From Glaciecola sp. UBA1851 (GTDB lineage: Bacteria; Pseudomonadota; Gammaproteobacteria; Enterobacterales; Alteromonadaceae), in the NCBI GenBank assembly GCA_002338515.1, contig DDIL01000199.1:1-10745 (forward strand): a stretch of 10,745 nt of DNA. The letters run 5' to 3'. Within the stretch, counting starts at the first letter, position 1, and the number at the start of each line of letters is the position of its first letter. Position numbers and translations under genes: made by a program. The notes under the pieces are model-generated. The model had not been told where the DNA came from. It did not search any database and saw only the letters and a list, made by a program, of their open reading frames with translations. This document shows, one piece after another, positions 1 to 7,291 of this stretch.

Positions 1-407
1 AGTGGTTTAAACTAAAACGAGACCCCAAAGTGATTGATGCAGTCATTATGTATGCTCAACGCGGACATGGTAAACGTTCAAGCTATTATTCTGATTATAC
101 ATTTGGATGCTGGCAAGATGGTCAACTTCTGCCTGTTGGCAAAGCTTATTCGGGGTTTACTGATGATGAACTCAAAAAGCTCGATAATTGGGTAAGACGC
201 AACACCGTTGGAAGGTTTGGACCAGTTAAGGAAGTAAAAAAGGAGCTTGTTTTTGAACTAGCTTTTGATTCTGTTGCACAATCTAATAGGCATAAGTCTA
301 AAATTGCATTACGTTTTCCAAGAGTAAATAGAATTAGGTGGGATAAACCAGCTATTGAAGCTGACCAATTATCAACCCTTGTGGATATGATTGAATCGCA
401 CAATTGA
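1..407 (+). CDS. ATP-dependent DNA ligase, C-terminal part (5' end outside window)
   Basis: The reading frame is open to the window edge. Codons from position 3 read W-F-K-L-K-R-D-P-K and run into the rest of the protein, so the GTG at position 30 is an internal valine and not a start. About 134 residues are visible. The opening WFKLKRD is nucleotidyltransferase motif V, whose lysines contact ATP. The rest is the OB-fold domain, with the family string YAQRGHGKR, then AYSGFTDDEL, and near the end RFPRVNRIRWDKP, which is motif VI. The sequence fits the bacterial 'cisplatin damage response' ATP-dependent ligases, which seal DNA nicks and usually sit beside an Lhr-type helicase, a metallo-beta-lactamase exonuclease and a metallophosphoesterase. 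None of these partners lies downstream here, because the next gene is convergent. If they are present, they should be to the left of the window. Confidence 0.88.
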   Translation, partial: WFKLKRDPKVIDAVIMYAQRGHGKRSSYYSDYTFGCWQDGQLLPVGKAYSGFTDDELKKLDNWVRRNTVGRFGPVKEVKKELVFELAFDSVAQSNRHKSKIALRFPRVNRIRWDKPAIEADQLSTLVDMIESHN

Positions 408-464
408 GTTTTTAATTGAAAACATTTGTAGCAGCTAAAAAGATAAATATAATCTAAGCAATTG

Positions 465-2303
465 CTAGGTTTCAATAAACTTTAATAAATCATTTAAAGG
501 CAATGGCCTTGACCAGTAATAACCTTGTCCGGTATCCACACCTAAATCTCTCAATAAATTACCGGTATCTAAATCTTCAACACCTTCGGCTACCACTTTT
601 AATTCAAATGCATTGGCAATTTGTATAATGGACTTACATATATGTAAGTTGTTTGTATTAGTTGTTATATCTTGCACAAAAGCCCTATCTATTTTAAGAG
701 TTTGAGCATTAAATCGACTAATATAGGCTAAATTTGAATACCCTGAACCAAAGTCATCTATTGAAAACGTTACCCCTAAATTAGTAATAGTATTAATTTG
801 CTCTTCAACTTTGTGTGCTTTGTTAAACTCCATAGATTCTGTTAGTTCAAGCTCTAGCAAATAGGCAGGTAGTTGTATTTTTTCCAGTGTTTTTGAAATA
901 AACTGAGGCAAACTTCCCGATGAAAACTGGACAGGAGAAAGATTCACCGCAACGGGTATAACCTGGCTAAGACCACGATTCCACAAACGGCAATCGGTAC
1001 AAGCTTGCTCTATGATCCAATCACCAATTGTATTAATAAATCCTGTTGTTTCAGCAATACCAATAAATAAGTCGGGCGGCACAATCACACCGTTTCTCCG
1101 CCACCTTATTAATGCTTCAACACCATTTATTTTTTGCGTTTTTAAATCAATTTTTGGCTGATAGTGTAGTTCAAACTCCTTCTTTTCAATCGCATTTTTT
1201 AACCCTTCAGTAATACTCAAAGTGGTTAATAGCCTTTCTTCCATTGCGACTTCATAAACAGCAATAGCCTGCTTAGCCATTGTGGTATTTAATGCAATTA
1301 CCGCCTTTTTTCTTAAACTAGCATAATTTCTTCCATCAAAAGGCGCTTGTGCTAGGCCACCACTAAAATTCAAATTAGTAGAGCCTATGGCTAATTTAAC
1401 AGGCCTGATCATGAGGTTGTTAATTGACACTATAATTGGCTTAATATCATCAGATTCTTCTACATCTACTAAAATAATTAAGTCTCTGTCAGAAACGTGA
1501 TATGTATCTAATAATGAGTTTTTTTGGATTTTTTTAGATAAATTATTAATTAACTCCTTTGCTTGCTCTTCTCCTTGAGTTGAAGCAATGTTATCAAAAT
1601 TATCTATTCTTAAATAAATTAGCGCGGGCGTTGCACCTTTATTCTTCAGCATCCTTTCTAGCATTTCTTGACAAGCTAAACCATTTGGAATGCCAGAATT
1701 TTGGTTGACCTTTTTTAATTGGTTTGATTGGGTAATTTGAATTGCGAGTCTATTAGCCCTAGCAAATATATTGAATCTTCTGGCCTTATTAGAGGCAGAC
1801 AATAAATCTAAAGAAAACGCATATAAGAGGAAAAAGATAGCCTGATTATTTGCTTTGCTCCAACCTTGATTGGCTATCACTATATCAAAAGTGGTGAAGC
1901 CAGTTATCGCGCTATAATTTAGAAAATAAATTGAGGCGAGCATGTAACATAGCAAAGTAATCATTAATGCTCGACCACTATACATGCTAGCGATTAATAA
2001 AATGCCGCAATATGCGAGTAAAATAGGGTCCATCACACCAGATTTACGCCATGCAACGTAAGACACAATAATTGCTAAATACCAACAAAGAGTAACCAAT
2101 ACAATTGGGCTGTTATCACTTGTAGTTAACCATCGAAGTAAGCACAAAATACCAATAGATATACTCATTGTATAAACTAGAGTTTGTTCTGACAGCACTA
2201 AGGCATTAACAAGGTATACAAGCACAAATAATAAAGAAATTGAAATCAAAGCCTTTACTGAGCGATCGAGTAGTTTATATTCTTGGAGTGATTGCCTATA
2301 CAT
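465..2303 (-). CDS. Membrane GGDEF-EAL protein, probable c-di-GMP phosphodiesterase with degenerate GGDEF
   Basis: The 612-residue protein starts with about six hydrophobic segments (roughly 18-36, 41-57, 67-84, 92-108, 111-130, 153-170), followed by a GGDEF-like domain (about 205-350) and an EAL domain (about 362-612). In the GGDEF-like domain the signature is replaced by SDRDL (271-275) and no RxxD I-site is visible, so cyclase activity is unlikely. The EAL domain keeps the expected catalytic set: E396 in EAL, N454, E486 and E489 in the ELTE string, D516-D517 in DDFGSGYS, K537, E573 and Q593. It should hydrolyse c-di-GMP to pGpG, with the dead GGDEF domain possibly binding GTP as a regulator. 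It is the last gene of a four-gene unit, starting 12 nt after the preceding stop. Its Shine-Dalgarno is weak, which fits coupling to that gene. The membrane sensor type was not identified. Confidence 0.9.
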   Translation of the reverse strand: MYRQSLQEYKLLDRSVKALISISLLFVLVYLVNALVLSEQTLVYTMSISIGILCLLRWLTTSDNSPIVLVTLCWYLAIIVSYVAWRKSGVMDPILLAYCGILLIASMYSGRALMITLLCYMLASIYFLNYSAITGFTTFDIVIANQGWSKANNQAIFFLLYAFSLDLLSASNKARRFNIFARANRLAIQITQSNQLKKVNQNSGIPNGLACQEMLERMLKNKGATPALIYLRIDNFDNIASTQGEEQAKELINNLSKKIQKNSLLDTYHVSDRDLIILVDVEESDDIKPIIVSINNLMIRPVKLAIGSTNLNFSGGLAQAPFDGRNYASLRKKAVIALNTTMAKQAIAVYEVAMEERLLTTLSITEGLKNAIEKKEFELHYQPKIDLKTQKINGVEALIRWRRNGVIVPPDLFIGIAETTGFINTIGDWIIEQACTDCRLWNRGLSQVIPVAVNLSPVQFSSGSLPQFISKTLEKIQLPAYLLELELTESMEFNKAHKVEEQINTITNLGVTFSIDDFGSGYSNLAYISRFNAQTLKIDRAFVQDITTNTNNLHICKSIIQIANAFELKVVAEGVEDLDTGNLLRDLGVDTGQGYYWSRPLPLNDLLKFIET

Positions 2304-2315
2304 AATTGTTAAGCT

Positions 2316-3887
2316 TTAACCTGCAAATTTTACAATAGACAGAGTGTTAGACCTCTCATTCAAAGGGATTGCCTGTAGTGCTCCTTCTGCCATTTGTATG
2401 AGTTCGCTACTGTTGTCGCCTTGGCTCGGATATAAGGCAACGCCAATAGATGCAGATACATCTAAATGACCTTCGTAACCGTTTAGGGTTAAAGGTTGGC
2501 AAATTACTCGGTTTATATCCTCAATAATTGCATCCACATTTCTTTCATTAACTTGAGCCAGAATTAATACAAACTCGTCACTGCCCCATCTGCATATCAC
2601 ATCATCTTGTCTAATGCGTGTTTTACAGCGTGCAACCACCGCTTTTAATAATTGGTCGCCGTTTACTACACCGTACTTTTCATTTACTGTTTTAAATCCA
2701 TTTATATCTATAAATATGACTGCATAATTGGTGTACACATGATTCATTAGTTCTATTTTGGCAGACAAACCGCTTCGGCTTAATGCGTTTGTTAGCGGAT
2801 CTTTTTCTAAAGAATTTGATAAGTCTTCTAGTTTCTGTTTTTTATTTGAAATATCGTGTAATGATATTTCCATATAGTCTTTAAATTCATCTGTTCGAAT
2901 GACCGTAGCAATAACTTGATACCATCTCGCTTTATCTGCTTTATTGTTTAATTTTAATTTGCACTCACCTGAAGCAGTATTAGTTAATGAAAGCTGTTTT
3001 CTAAAGCTTTCTTCAATATTCGAAGCGTCTTCAAATAACTCACTTAAAAATGACCCTAAATTTTTCTGCATTTTTATAGAAGTCTGTTCTAGCAACATTG
3101 AAAAGGCATTATTTGATAAAACTAAATTGCCTTGAGAATCGGTCAATACTATTGGATTATTGGCGTTATCAAATACTAGTCTAAACCGCTGCTCTAATAT
3201 CTCTATTTCTTTTCTGTACTTTTGTTCATCGTTTAGCGATGACTCAGTTTTTATCAATAATGAATTAACGTCTTTTACTAAACTACCTAGCTCACCCCGC
3301 TTATGAAACGCAGGATGTTTTATTCTAGCGGTTGATGGCGGTGTAATTTTACTTAGTTGATTAGAAATAAAGGTTAGTGGTTTTGACACTAGGAAAAACA
3401 CATTGAGTATGGATACAACAGTAATAATTAACGCTTGAATCAATAAAGCCTGAGTATTGTATGAGGCATTATCTTGTGCTCGGTTGGTAATAAAAGAAGT
3501 ATCACTCACTATCAACAATTCACCTACTTCCGTATCGCTAAAAGGTGATTTAATAGCAAACTTGTAAATATCGCCTTGTTCCACAAAGTTTGTGTTTTTT
3601 ATTGCCATTTCTTTTGTTGTTAATTTGGCACCTAACACTACTCCATTTACTGCTAAACCATTTACCACTTCATTAGCTAGTTCAGTATCATTCAAATACG
3701 CCGCTATTGACGATGTTGAGGCAACCGTTTCATGCAACATGCCTATTTCAACTTCGGCGCGCTCAAAACTTGCGTTGTAAACAACCCGATAAAATAATTC
3801 AGAAGCAATAAAACCAACGGCTACGGCTGTAAATAGAATGGATAAGGTTAACTTACCGAGTAAACCGTCTTTATTGAGTAATTTCAT
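2316..3887 (-). CDS. Inner-membrane HAMP-PAS-GGDEF protein, probable diguanylate cyclase
   Basis: The 523-residue protein has a membrane helix at about 11-33, a periplasmic domain at about 34-145, a second helix at about 146-168, a HAMP-like segment (170-215, with GELGSLVKDVNSLL), a short coiled linker, a PAS domain (about 232-345) and a GGDEF domain (about 361-520). The periplasmic part resembles CHASE8/YfiN-type sensors by eye. The signature is GSDEF (435-439) preceded by R433, a conservative variant of GGDEF. The metal-binding D394 is present, as is the DPLTNALSR domain opening. An I-site, R426-x-x-D429, lies the standard five residues before the signature, which predicts product inhibition. 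It should make c-di-GMP from GTP in response to a periplasmic signal. The C-terminal end of the domain is divergent. The start codon lies inside the 3' end of the upstream PstS-like gene (17-nt overlap). Confidence 0.88.
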   Translation of the reverse strand: MKLLNKDGLLGKLTLSILFTAVAVGFIASELFYRVVYNASFERAEVEIGMLHETVASTSSIAAYLNDTELANEVVNGLAVNGVVLGAKLTTKEMAIKNTNFVEQGDIYKFAIKSPFSDTEVGELLIVSDTSFITNRAQDNASYNTQALLIQALIITVVSILNVFFLVSKPLTFISNQLSKITPPSTARIKHPAFHKRGELGSLVKDVNSLLIKTESSLNDEQKYRKEIEILEQRFRLVFDNANNPIVLTDSQGNLVLSNNAFSMLLEQTSIKMQKNLGSFLSELFEDASNIEESFRKQLSLTNTASGECKLKLNNKADKARWYQVIATVIRTDEFKDYMEISLHDISNKKQKLEDLSNSLEKDPLTNALSRSGLSAKIELMNHVYTNYAVIFIDINGFKTVNEKYGVVNGDQLLKAVVARCKTRIRQDDVICRWGSDEFVLILAQVNERNVDAIIEDINRVICQPLTLNGYEGHLDVSASIGVALYPSQGDNSSELIQMAEGALQAIPLNERSNTLSIVKFAG

Positions 3888-4314
3888 AAATCACTTTCAC
3901 GTCGTCGGTTACTTGGCTTAATGGGATATAGCTAATGCGATCCGTAGATGAAATAAGGCTGGTAATTACTACCTCGCTACTTTCTAATTTCTCAGGCCGT
4001 TTATAGTCTCTACCAGTAAACTTCAATCTTGCCCAGTAAGAGTTAACTTGTGGTACTGTTTTGTTAATAATTTGCTTATAAAAAGTCTCGATATAAATTT
4101 CATTATCTATGGGTAAAATTGGTGTAGATTCATCAGATGAACGGTATCTTCCCATATATATGCCGATTAATTGATCATGTGTTAGTTCATTTAATTGACT
4201 ATCTGAATTGGTTACAATTACTAAGGGATCGTTGCTGATATCAACCTTTGCTTGCAGGCTACCAATCGATAACAAACAACTGATTATGAGTAGAATTAAA
4301 TTCGAATATTTCAT
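3871..4314 (-). CDS. Small periplasmic PstS-like (phosphate-binding-like) protein
   Basis: The 147-residue product has a signal peptide (hydrophobic stretch about 6-20, likely cleavage after A22 in LQA) and a short mature domain. The mature part matches the small proteins usually annotated 'phosphate ABC transporter substrate-binding protein'. Seen here are LTHDQLIGIYMGRY (44-57), the PILPID string (65-70), YWARLKFTGR (93-102) and RISYIP (126-131). True PstS is more than twice as long, so this is a reduced relative, and phosphate binding is not demonstrated. No ABC permease or ATPase gene is nearby. Instead it lies between an outer-membrane barrel and a membrane cyclase, so I infer a role as ligand-binding or relay partner for the cyclase. 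Its ATG overlaps the upstream stop by one base (TAATG), suggesting translational coupling. Confidence 0.8.
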   Translation of the reverse strand: MKYSNLILLIISCLLSIGSLQAKVDISNDPLVIVTNSDSQLNELTHDQLIGIYMGRYRSSDESTPILPIDNEIYIETFYKQIINKTVPQVNSYWARLKFTGRDYKRPEKLESSEVVITSLISSTDRISYIPLSQVTDDVKVIYEITQ

Positions 4315-5570
4315 TAGTATGCAAAGCTCATATTAAGAAATAAGGTTTGCACCCATTCTGGCTCTGATATCCCTTGAGGCTCTGACCTCACCCAAAGTGT
4401 ATCCCCCTCGGGCTCCACTCTAGATGCATCTAATTGTATTTTGAATGCAATATTTTCATTGAAGTTGTAACGCGTTCCAATTGAGTAAGTTTGCTGATTT
4501 GGAGCAAAAGAATTCAAGCCATTATTCAACGACGCTTCTACCAAGGGTAATAATGCAACTACTTCTGGAGGCCATGCCTCAACTGGCGCAGTCAGATTCT
4601 CTTGTATACTTGCATTAAATGTAGGGGAGTTAGCAAAAGCGAATCCAAGAAAATGTTGGAAAGCTGACTGTTGATAAAGTAGTGATATATAGCCATTATT
4701 TATGCCGCGAAAAATAGGACTATCTTCACCAAATATTCTGGCTAACTCACCGTATACCGTTATCGCGCCCCAATCATATCGACCACCAACGGATAAATAC
4801 TCAGCCCCAATTTTATTAGTTGAAAGACTGTCAGAGAATGTATTAGCCATTGTCCAAATACCGTTTAAACTGTCGATACCTTGGCGTAATGCCTCCAAAG
4901 GCTCTTCTAGCCCTTCAAGACTTGTATTCGAATAACGAATACCAACAGACCAGTTGAAATCGCTGAGCTCTGCGCTTGCATTAATAAAGCGGCGCATTTC
5001 AATTACAGAGCTATCGTTAAGCGGGTATTCAACTTTCCCGAAAGTGAGTTTGGCTCTGAAATCGCCTATTGGCAGCATATCTCTATATATGAAATCTGCA
5101 CCATCAATATGCCTAGGAGGTAACATCCCATAAACTTCTTGAGGGAGTTTTGCCCAAGAGTAGGCAAAGTCAACATCTCGGTATTCGGTTAATAAAAATA
5201 GGTCAAACGGGGTGCGTCCAATACGGATAGAGAATTGGTTATTTATTTTGTATCGTAAAAAGGCAATGTTTAATATTTCGTCAAAGGTATCGTTGTTATC
5301 ACCGCGATACAAACCTTGTACAAAGAAATCTAAATCATCTGAAAGTTGATATTCTAATTGTGCGCCAAATTTGCTTTGTTTAGAAAAATCAAACTCACCG
5401 TCAAAAACAGCATCAAACGCATCAATTTCCCCTCGGTATCCAAGTTTTTCAGATGATGAAGTAACCACACCCAAATTACCAAAAAAACCAAACGTGTACT
5501 TTTTTTCGGAAGCAACAACTGATTGCAATAAAGCAATCAAACATACAATACAGGAAACAAAAGAACGCAT
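4314..5570 (-). CDS. Outer-membrane beta-barrel (porin-like) protein
   Basis: The 418-residue protein begins with a clear signal peptide (basic start, hydrophobic 4-18, probable cleavage after A20). It then shows alternating hydrophobic/polar beta-strand segments separated by acidic turns, and ends in an aromatic residue (FLNMSFAY, Y418), as outer-membrane barrels do for BAM recognition. The stretch IRIGRTPFDLFL followed by a Y-D-V-A-Y-S-W region and the PQEVYGMLPP string resembles the porin-like proteins found next to small PstS-like genes in Shewanella/Alteromonas relatives. No substrate can be read from the sequence. It is the first gene of the four-gene unit, with the 177-nt upstream spacer its only visible promoter region. 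A modest Shine-Dalgarno (GGCGG) lies about 5 nt before the ATG. Confidence 0.82.
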   Translation of the reverse strand: MRSFVSCIVCLIALLQSVVASEKKYTFGFFGNLGVVTSSSEKLGYRGEIDAFDAVFDGEFDFSKQSKFGAQLEYQLSDDLDFFVQGLYRGDNNDTFDEILNIAFLRYKINNQFSIRIGRTPFDLFLLTEYRDVDFAYSWAKLPQEVYGMLPPRHIDGADFIYRDMLPIGDFRAKLTFGKVEYPLNDSSVIEMRRFINASAELSDFNWSVGIRYSNTSLEGLEEPLEALRQGIDSLNGIWTMANTFSDSLSTNKIGAEYLSVGGRYDWGAITVYGELARIFGEDSPIFRGINNGYISLLYQQSAFQHFLGFAFANSPTFNASIQENLTAPVEAWPPEVVALLPLVEASLNNGLNSFAPNQQTYSIGTRYNFNENIAFKIQLDASRVEPEGDTLWVRSEPQGISEPEWVQTLFLNMSFAY

Positions 5571-5662
5571 TAAAACCGCCGTGCAAAAATATTCGACTTT
5601 TAGCTTATCGGCTTTCGTCTACTTTTCGCAATAACAGAATAGCCATTCAAGTATCTGGAAAA

Positions 5663-5674
5663 ATACGTTCGTAT
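5663..5674. repeat. Inverted repeat ATACGTTCGTAT
   Basis: Perfect 5-bp arms (ATACG/CGTAT) around a TT spacer, about 90 nt upstream of the barrel-gene start codon. Size and position would suit a dimeric regulator, but no regulator gene is in the window. Confidence 0.4.
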
Positions 5675-5707
5675 CCGCTTAAATAATTTGAATTTCGTAA
5701 ACCTCCT

Positions 5708-5725
5708 AATACGTCTGTAAGTATT
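5708..5725. repeat. Inverted repeat AATAC-N8-GTATT
   Basis: 5-bp arms with an 8-nt spacer. The left arm extends to AATACGT, which also occurs at 5662-5668. It lies about 140 nt upstream of the barrel-gene start and may be a second operator half-site pair or simply chance in AT-rich DNA. Confidence 0.3.
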
Positions 5726-5747
5726 TACTAACCAAAAATTAGTTAAA

Positions 5748-6356
5748 TCAAGCTTTTACAGAAGGCCTTTTCTTCATTTCCTCATACCAAGCTTGTAAGT
5801 GGTGGTGTTCGTCAGCAATTCGAATATCCACTACTCGACCAAAATCGATAGCGCATAAAGCGGTTATGTCTGCAATACTGAAATTCTTGCCTGCCATAAA
5901 GTCGTTTGTGGCTAAATGTTTATCTAGCAAACGTAAATATTTTCTAGCATTAATTCCTGCTTCTTTTCCAAATTCAGGAACTGGCGTCATTCTGTCTTTA
6001 AAATGGCCTGTAGTATGCTGAAAACACATGCCTACTTGGTAAAATAAACACATCTCAATTTGACGCTGCCACATAGCAATGGTCGCTTTCTCAAGGGCGG
6101 TTGTTCCCATTAAAGGTGGCTCGGGTTGTAACGTTTCAAAATACAAGCAGATTGCATCGCTTTCGCTGATGCATGTTCCATCATCTAATTCCAAAATTGG
6201 AATTTTACCAATGGGGTTTTTTTCGCGCATTTGCGGTAACAAGTTTTCGCCTGTAGTTAGGTCAACTTGCACATATTCCATATCAATCCCTTTTTCAGCA
6301 AGGAATATTCGAACTCTTCTTGGGGTAGGTGCTGTTTTAGTATCATAAATTTTCAT
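5748..6356 (-). CDS. Glutathione S-transferase family protein
   Basis: The 202-residue protein has the usual two-domain cytosolic GST layout: a thioredoxin-fold N-terminal domain (about 1-78) and an all-helical C-terminal domain (about 88-200). Diagnostic features are TAPTPRRVRIFLAEKGI near the start (8-24), the cis-proline P53 in GKIPILEL, and the glutathione-contacting E65-S66 in CISESDAI. The helical domain carries the N-capping box S160-I-A-D163. The protein should bind glutathione and conjugate or reduce small electrophiles in the cytoplasm. The catalytic residue is not obvious: no Tyr, Ser or Cys sits at the usual N-terminal position apart from T7/T9/T11 and Y4. The substrate is unknown. 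AGGT about 7 nt before the ATG gives a good ribosome site. It lies 124 nt downstream of ubiG on the same strand. Confidence 0.9.
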   Translation of the reverse strand: MKIYDTKTAPTPRRVRIFLAEKGIDMEYVQVDLTTGENLLPQMREKNPIGKIPILELDDGTCISESDAICLYFETLQPEPPLMGTTALEKATIAMWQRQIEMCLFYQVGMCFQHTTGHFKDRMTPVPEFGKEAGINARKYLRLLDKHLATNDFMAGKNFSIADITALCAIDFGRVVDIRIADEHHHLQAWYEEMKKRPSVKA

Positions 6357-6480
6357 TCTGTTACCTGTTTTTATTATTTTAATAAGAAATATTAGTTACG
6401 TTTTATGCTCAAGAAAGTAATTAAACACACTTTAAAACTTCAGTATGTACTGCTGAAACATATATTATGGGATAGTTTAA
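6357..6480 (-). other. Spacer between ubiG and the GST gene
   Basis: This is 124 nt of AT-rich DNA. A CAGTA-(TG)-TACTG inverted repeat sits inside a wider TTCAG/CTGAA pair, but it has only a short T-run (GTTTT) after it on the - strand, so it is at most a weak terminator for ubiG. I cannot assign a promoter for the GST gene with confidence. Confidence 0.3.
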
Positions 6481-7278
6481 TTAGTCTCTGATACTGCCTA
6501 GTCGCTCATAAATTTGCACATAATTCACACCTAAACTTCGACTGGTTCGCCATTTTTTAGTTATTAAATTAAAGGCCATACCAATTTCAGTTACCAACTT
6601 CATTCTAGCAATTGAAGCCATACTATTGAGTTCGAATGGCGTAACAAACAAGTGCCAACTATGTGTGCCTCTTGGGAGATAACGCATAATATATTCTGCG
6701 CCTATTATCCCAACCAAAAATGATTTAATTGTGCGATTCAATGTAGCCATAATCACACATCCCCCAATTTTACAAAGCTTACTACATTGCCCTACTAATT
6801 CTTTTTGATTAGGTACGTGTTCTATCACTTCTGCATTTATCACAACATCAAAAGGCTGTTCGTTCGATTCAACAAAGTGTTGGGCATGGGTGTGAATATA
6901 CTCTATTTGTAAATTAGATTTTATAGCATGACGTTTTGCTACTTCTATACTCATCTCACTTACATCAATTCCGGTAACCGTTGCACCTCCTTTTGCTAAG
7001 GCTTCGCATACTAGTCCACCACCACACCCTACATCTAAAATCCGTAACCCCGTTAATGGTTGTATTTTATTTATATCTAGGTCGTAAAATTGACATATTT
7101 GCTCAACAAAATATTCAACCCGAGCTCGGTTAAATTCTAGCGCGGTTTTATATTGCCCATTTGGATCCCACCAACTTTCAGCTAATTTATCAAACTTAGC
7201 GATTTCTTCAGGGCTAAAATTACCATCGGGATTTTCGGAATCATTGTTGACTGTGCTTAGCTTACTTTTATCTAACAT
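6481..7278 (-). CDS. ubiG: Ubiquinone biosynthesis O-methyltransferase (UbiG/Coq3 family)
   Basis: UbiG performs the two SAM-dependent O-methylations of ubiquinone synthesis. The 265-residue protein shows EEIAKFDKLAESWWDPNG near the N terminus (24-41), SAM motif I LDVGCGGG (81-88), the acidic ribose-contacting residue D105 in TGIDV, the post-motif EVIEHVP (150-156), and the family-specific TLNRTIKSF (179-187), GAEYIMRYLPRGTH (193-206) and VNY (251-253). The family is about 240 residues; the extra length is a polar N-terminal extension. Several motifs (EVIEHV, TLNRTIKSF, YLPRGTHSW, W-R-x-S-R before VNY) are those I associate with alphaproteobacterial UbiG and mitochondrial Coq3; E. coli has EMLEHV, TLNRNGKSW and PKGTHD. 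No good Shine-Dalgarno precedes the ATG; the AAGG on that strand is about 17 nt away. Confidence 0.88.
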   Translation of the reverse strand: MLDKSKLSTVNNDSENPDGNFSPEEIAKFDKLAESWWDPNGQYKTALEFNRARVEYFVEQICQFYDLDINKIQPLTGLRILDVGCGGGLVCEALAKGGATVTGIDVSEMSIEVAKRHAIKSNLQIEYIHTHAQHFVESNEQPFDVVINAEVIEHVPNQKELVGQCSKLCKIGGCVIMATLNRTIKSFLVGIIGAEYIMRYLPRGTHSWHLFVTPFELNSMASIARMKLVTEIGMAFNLITKKWRTSRSLGVNYVQIYERLGSIRD

Positions 7279-7291
7279 TTTAAAATTACAT

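Larger units (their letters stand above)
5571..5747 (-). promoter_or_regulatory. Upstream region of the four-gene c-di-GMP unit, with paired inverted repeats
   Basis: This 177-nt spacer separates the GST gene stop from the barrel-gene start and is the only sizeable gap before the four-gene unit, so its promoter should be here. I found no convincing sigma-70 -35/-10 pair. It contains two inverted repeats sharing the core AATACGT: ATACGTTCGTAT (5663-5674, 5-bp arms) and AATAC-N8-GTATT (5708-5725). The pentamer GTATC also recurs at 5651 and 5671, exactly 20 nt apart. These could be operator sites. No strong terminator for the GST gene is visible. Confidence 0.4.

Noticed and set aside
457..466. 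Palindrome AGCAATTGCT near the stop of the GGDEF-EAL gene as a terminator
   Set aside because: A gapless palindrome leaves no loop, the usable stem is short, and no T-run follows directly on either strand.
146..475. Reverse-strand open frame of 109 residues across the ligase end
   Set aside because: It is antisense to the ligase OB-fold coding region, shows no recognisable family and has a composition typical of an antisense shadow.
3871..4314. Part of a phosphate (pst) transport operon
   Set aside because: No PstC, PstA, PstB or PhoU gene is nearby and the protein is much shorter than PstS.
5371..5634. Forward open frame of 87 residues over the barrel-gene start
   Set aside because: It lies opposite the barrel signal peptide and N-terminal coding region and resembles no known protein; the barrel reading is clearly real.
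5726..5747. Possible terminator after the GST gene
   Set aside because: Only a four-base CTAA/TTAG pairing with mismatches; too weak to call.
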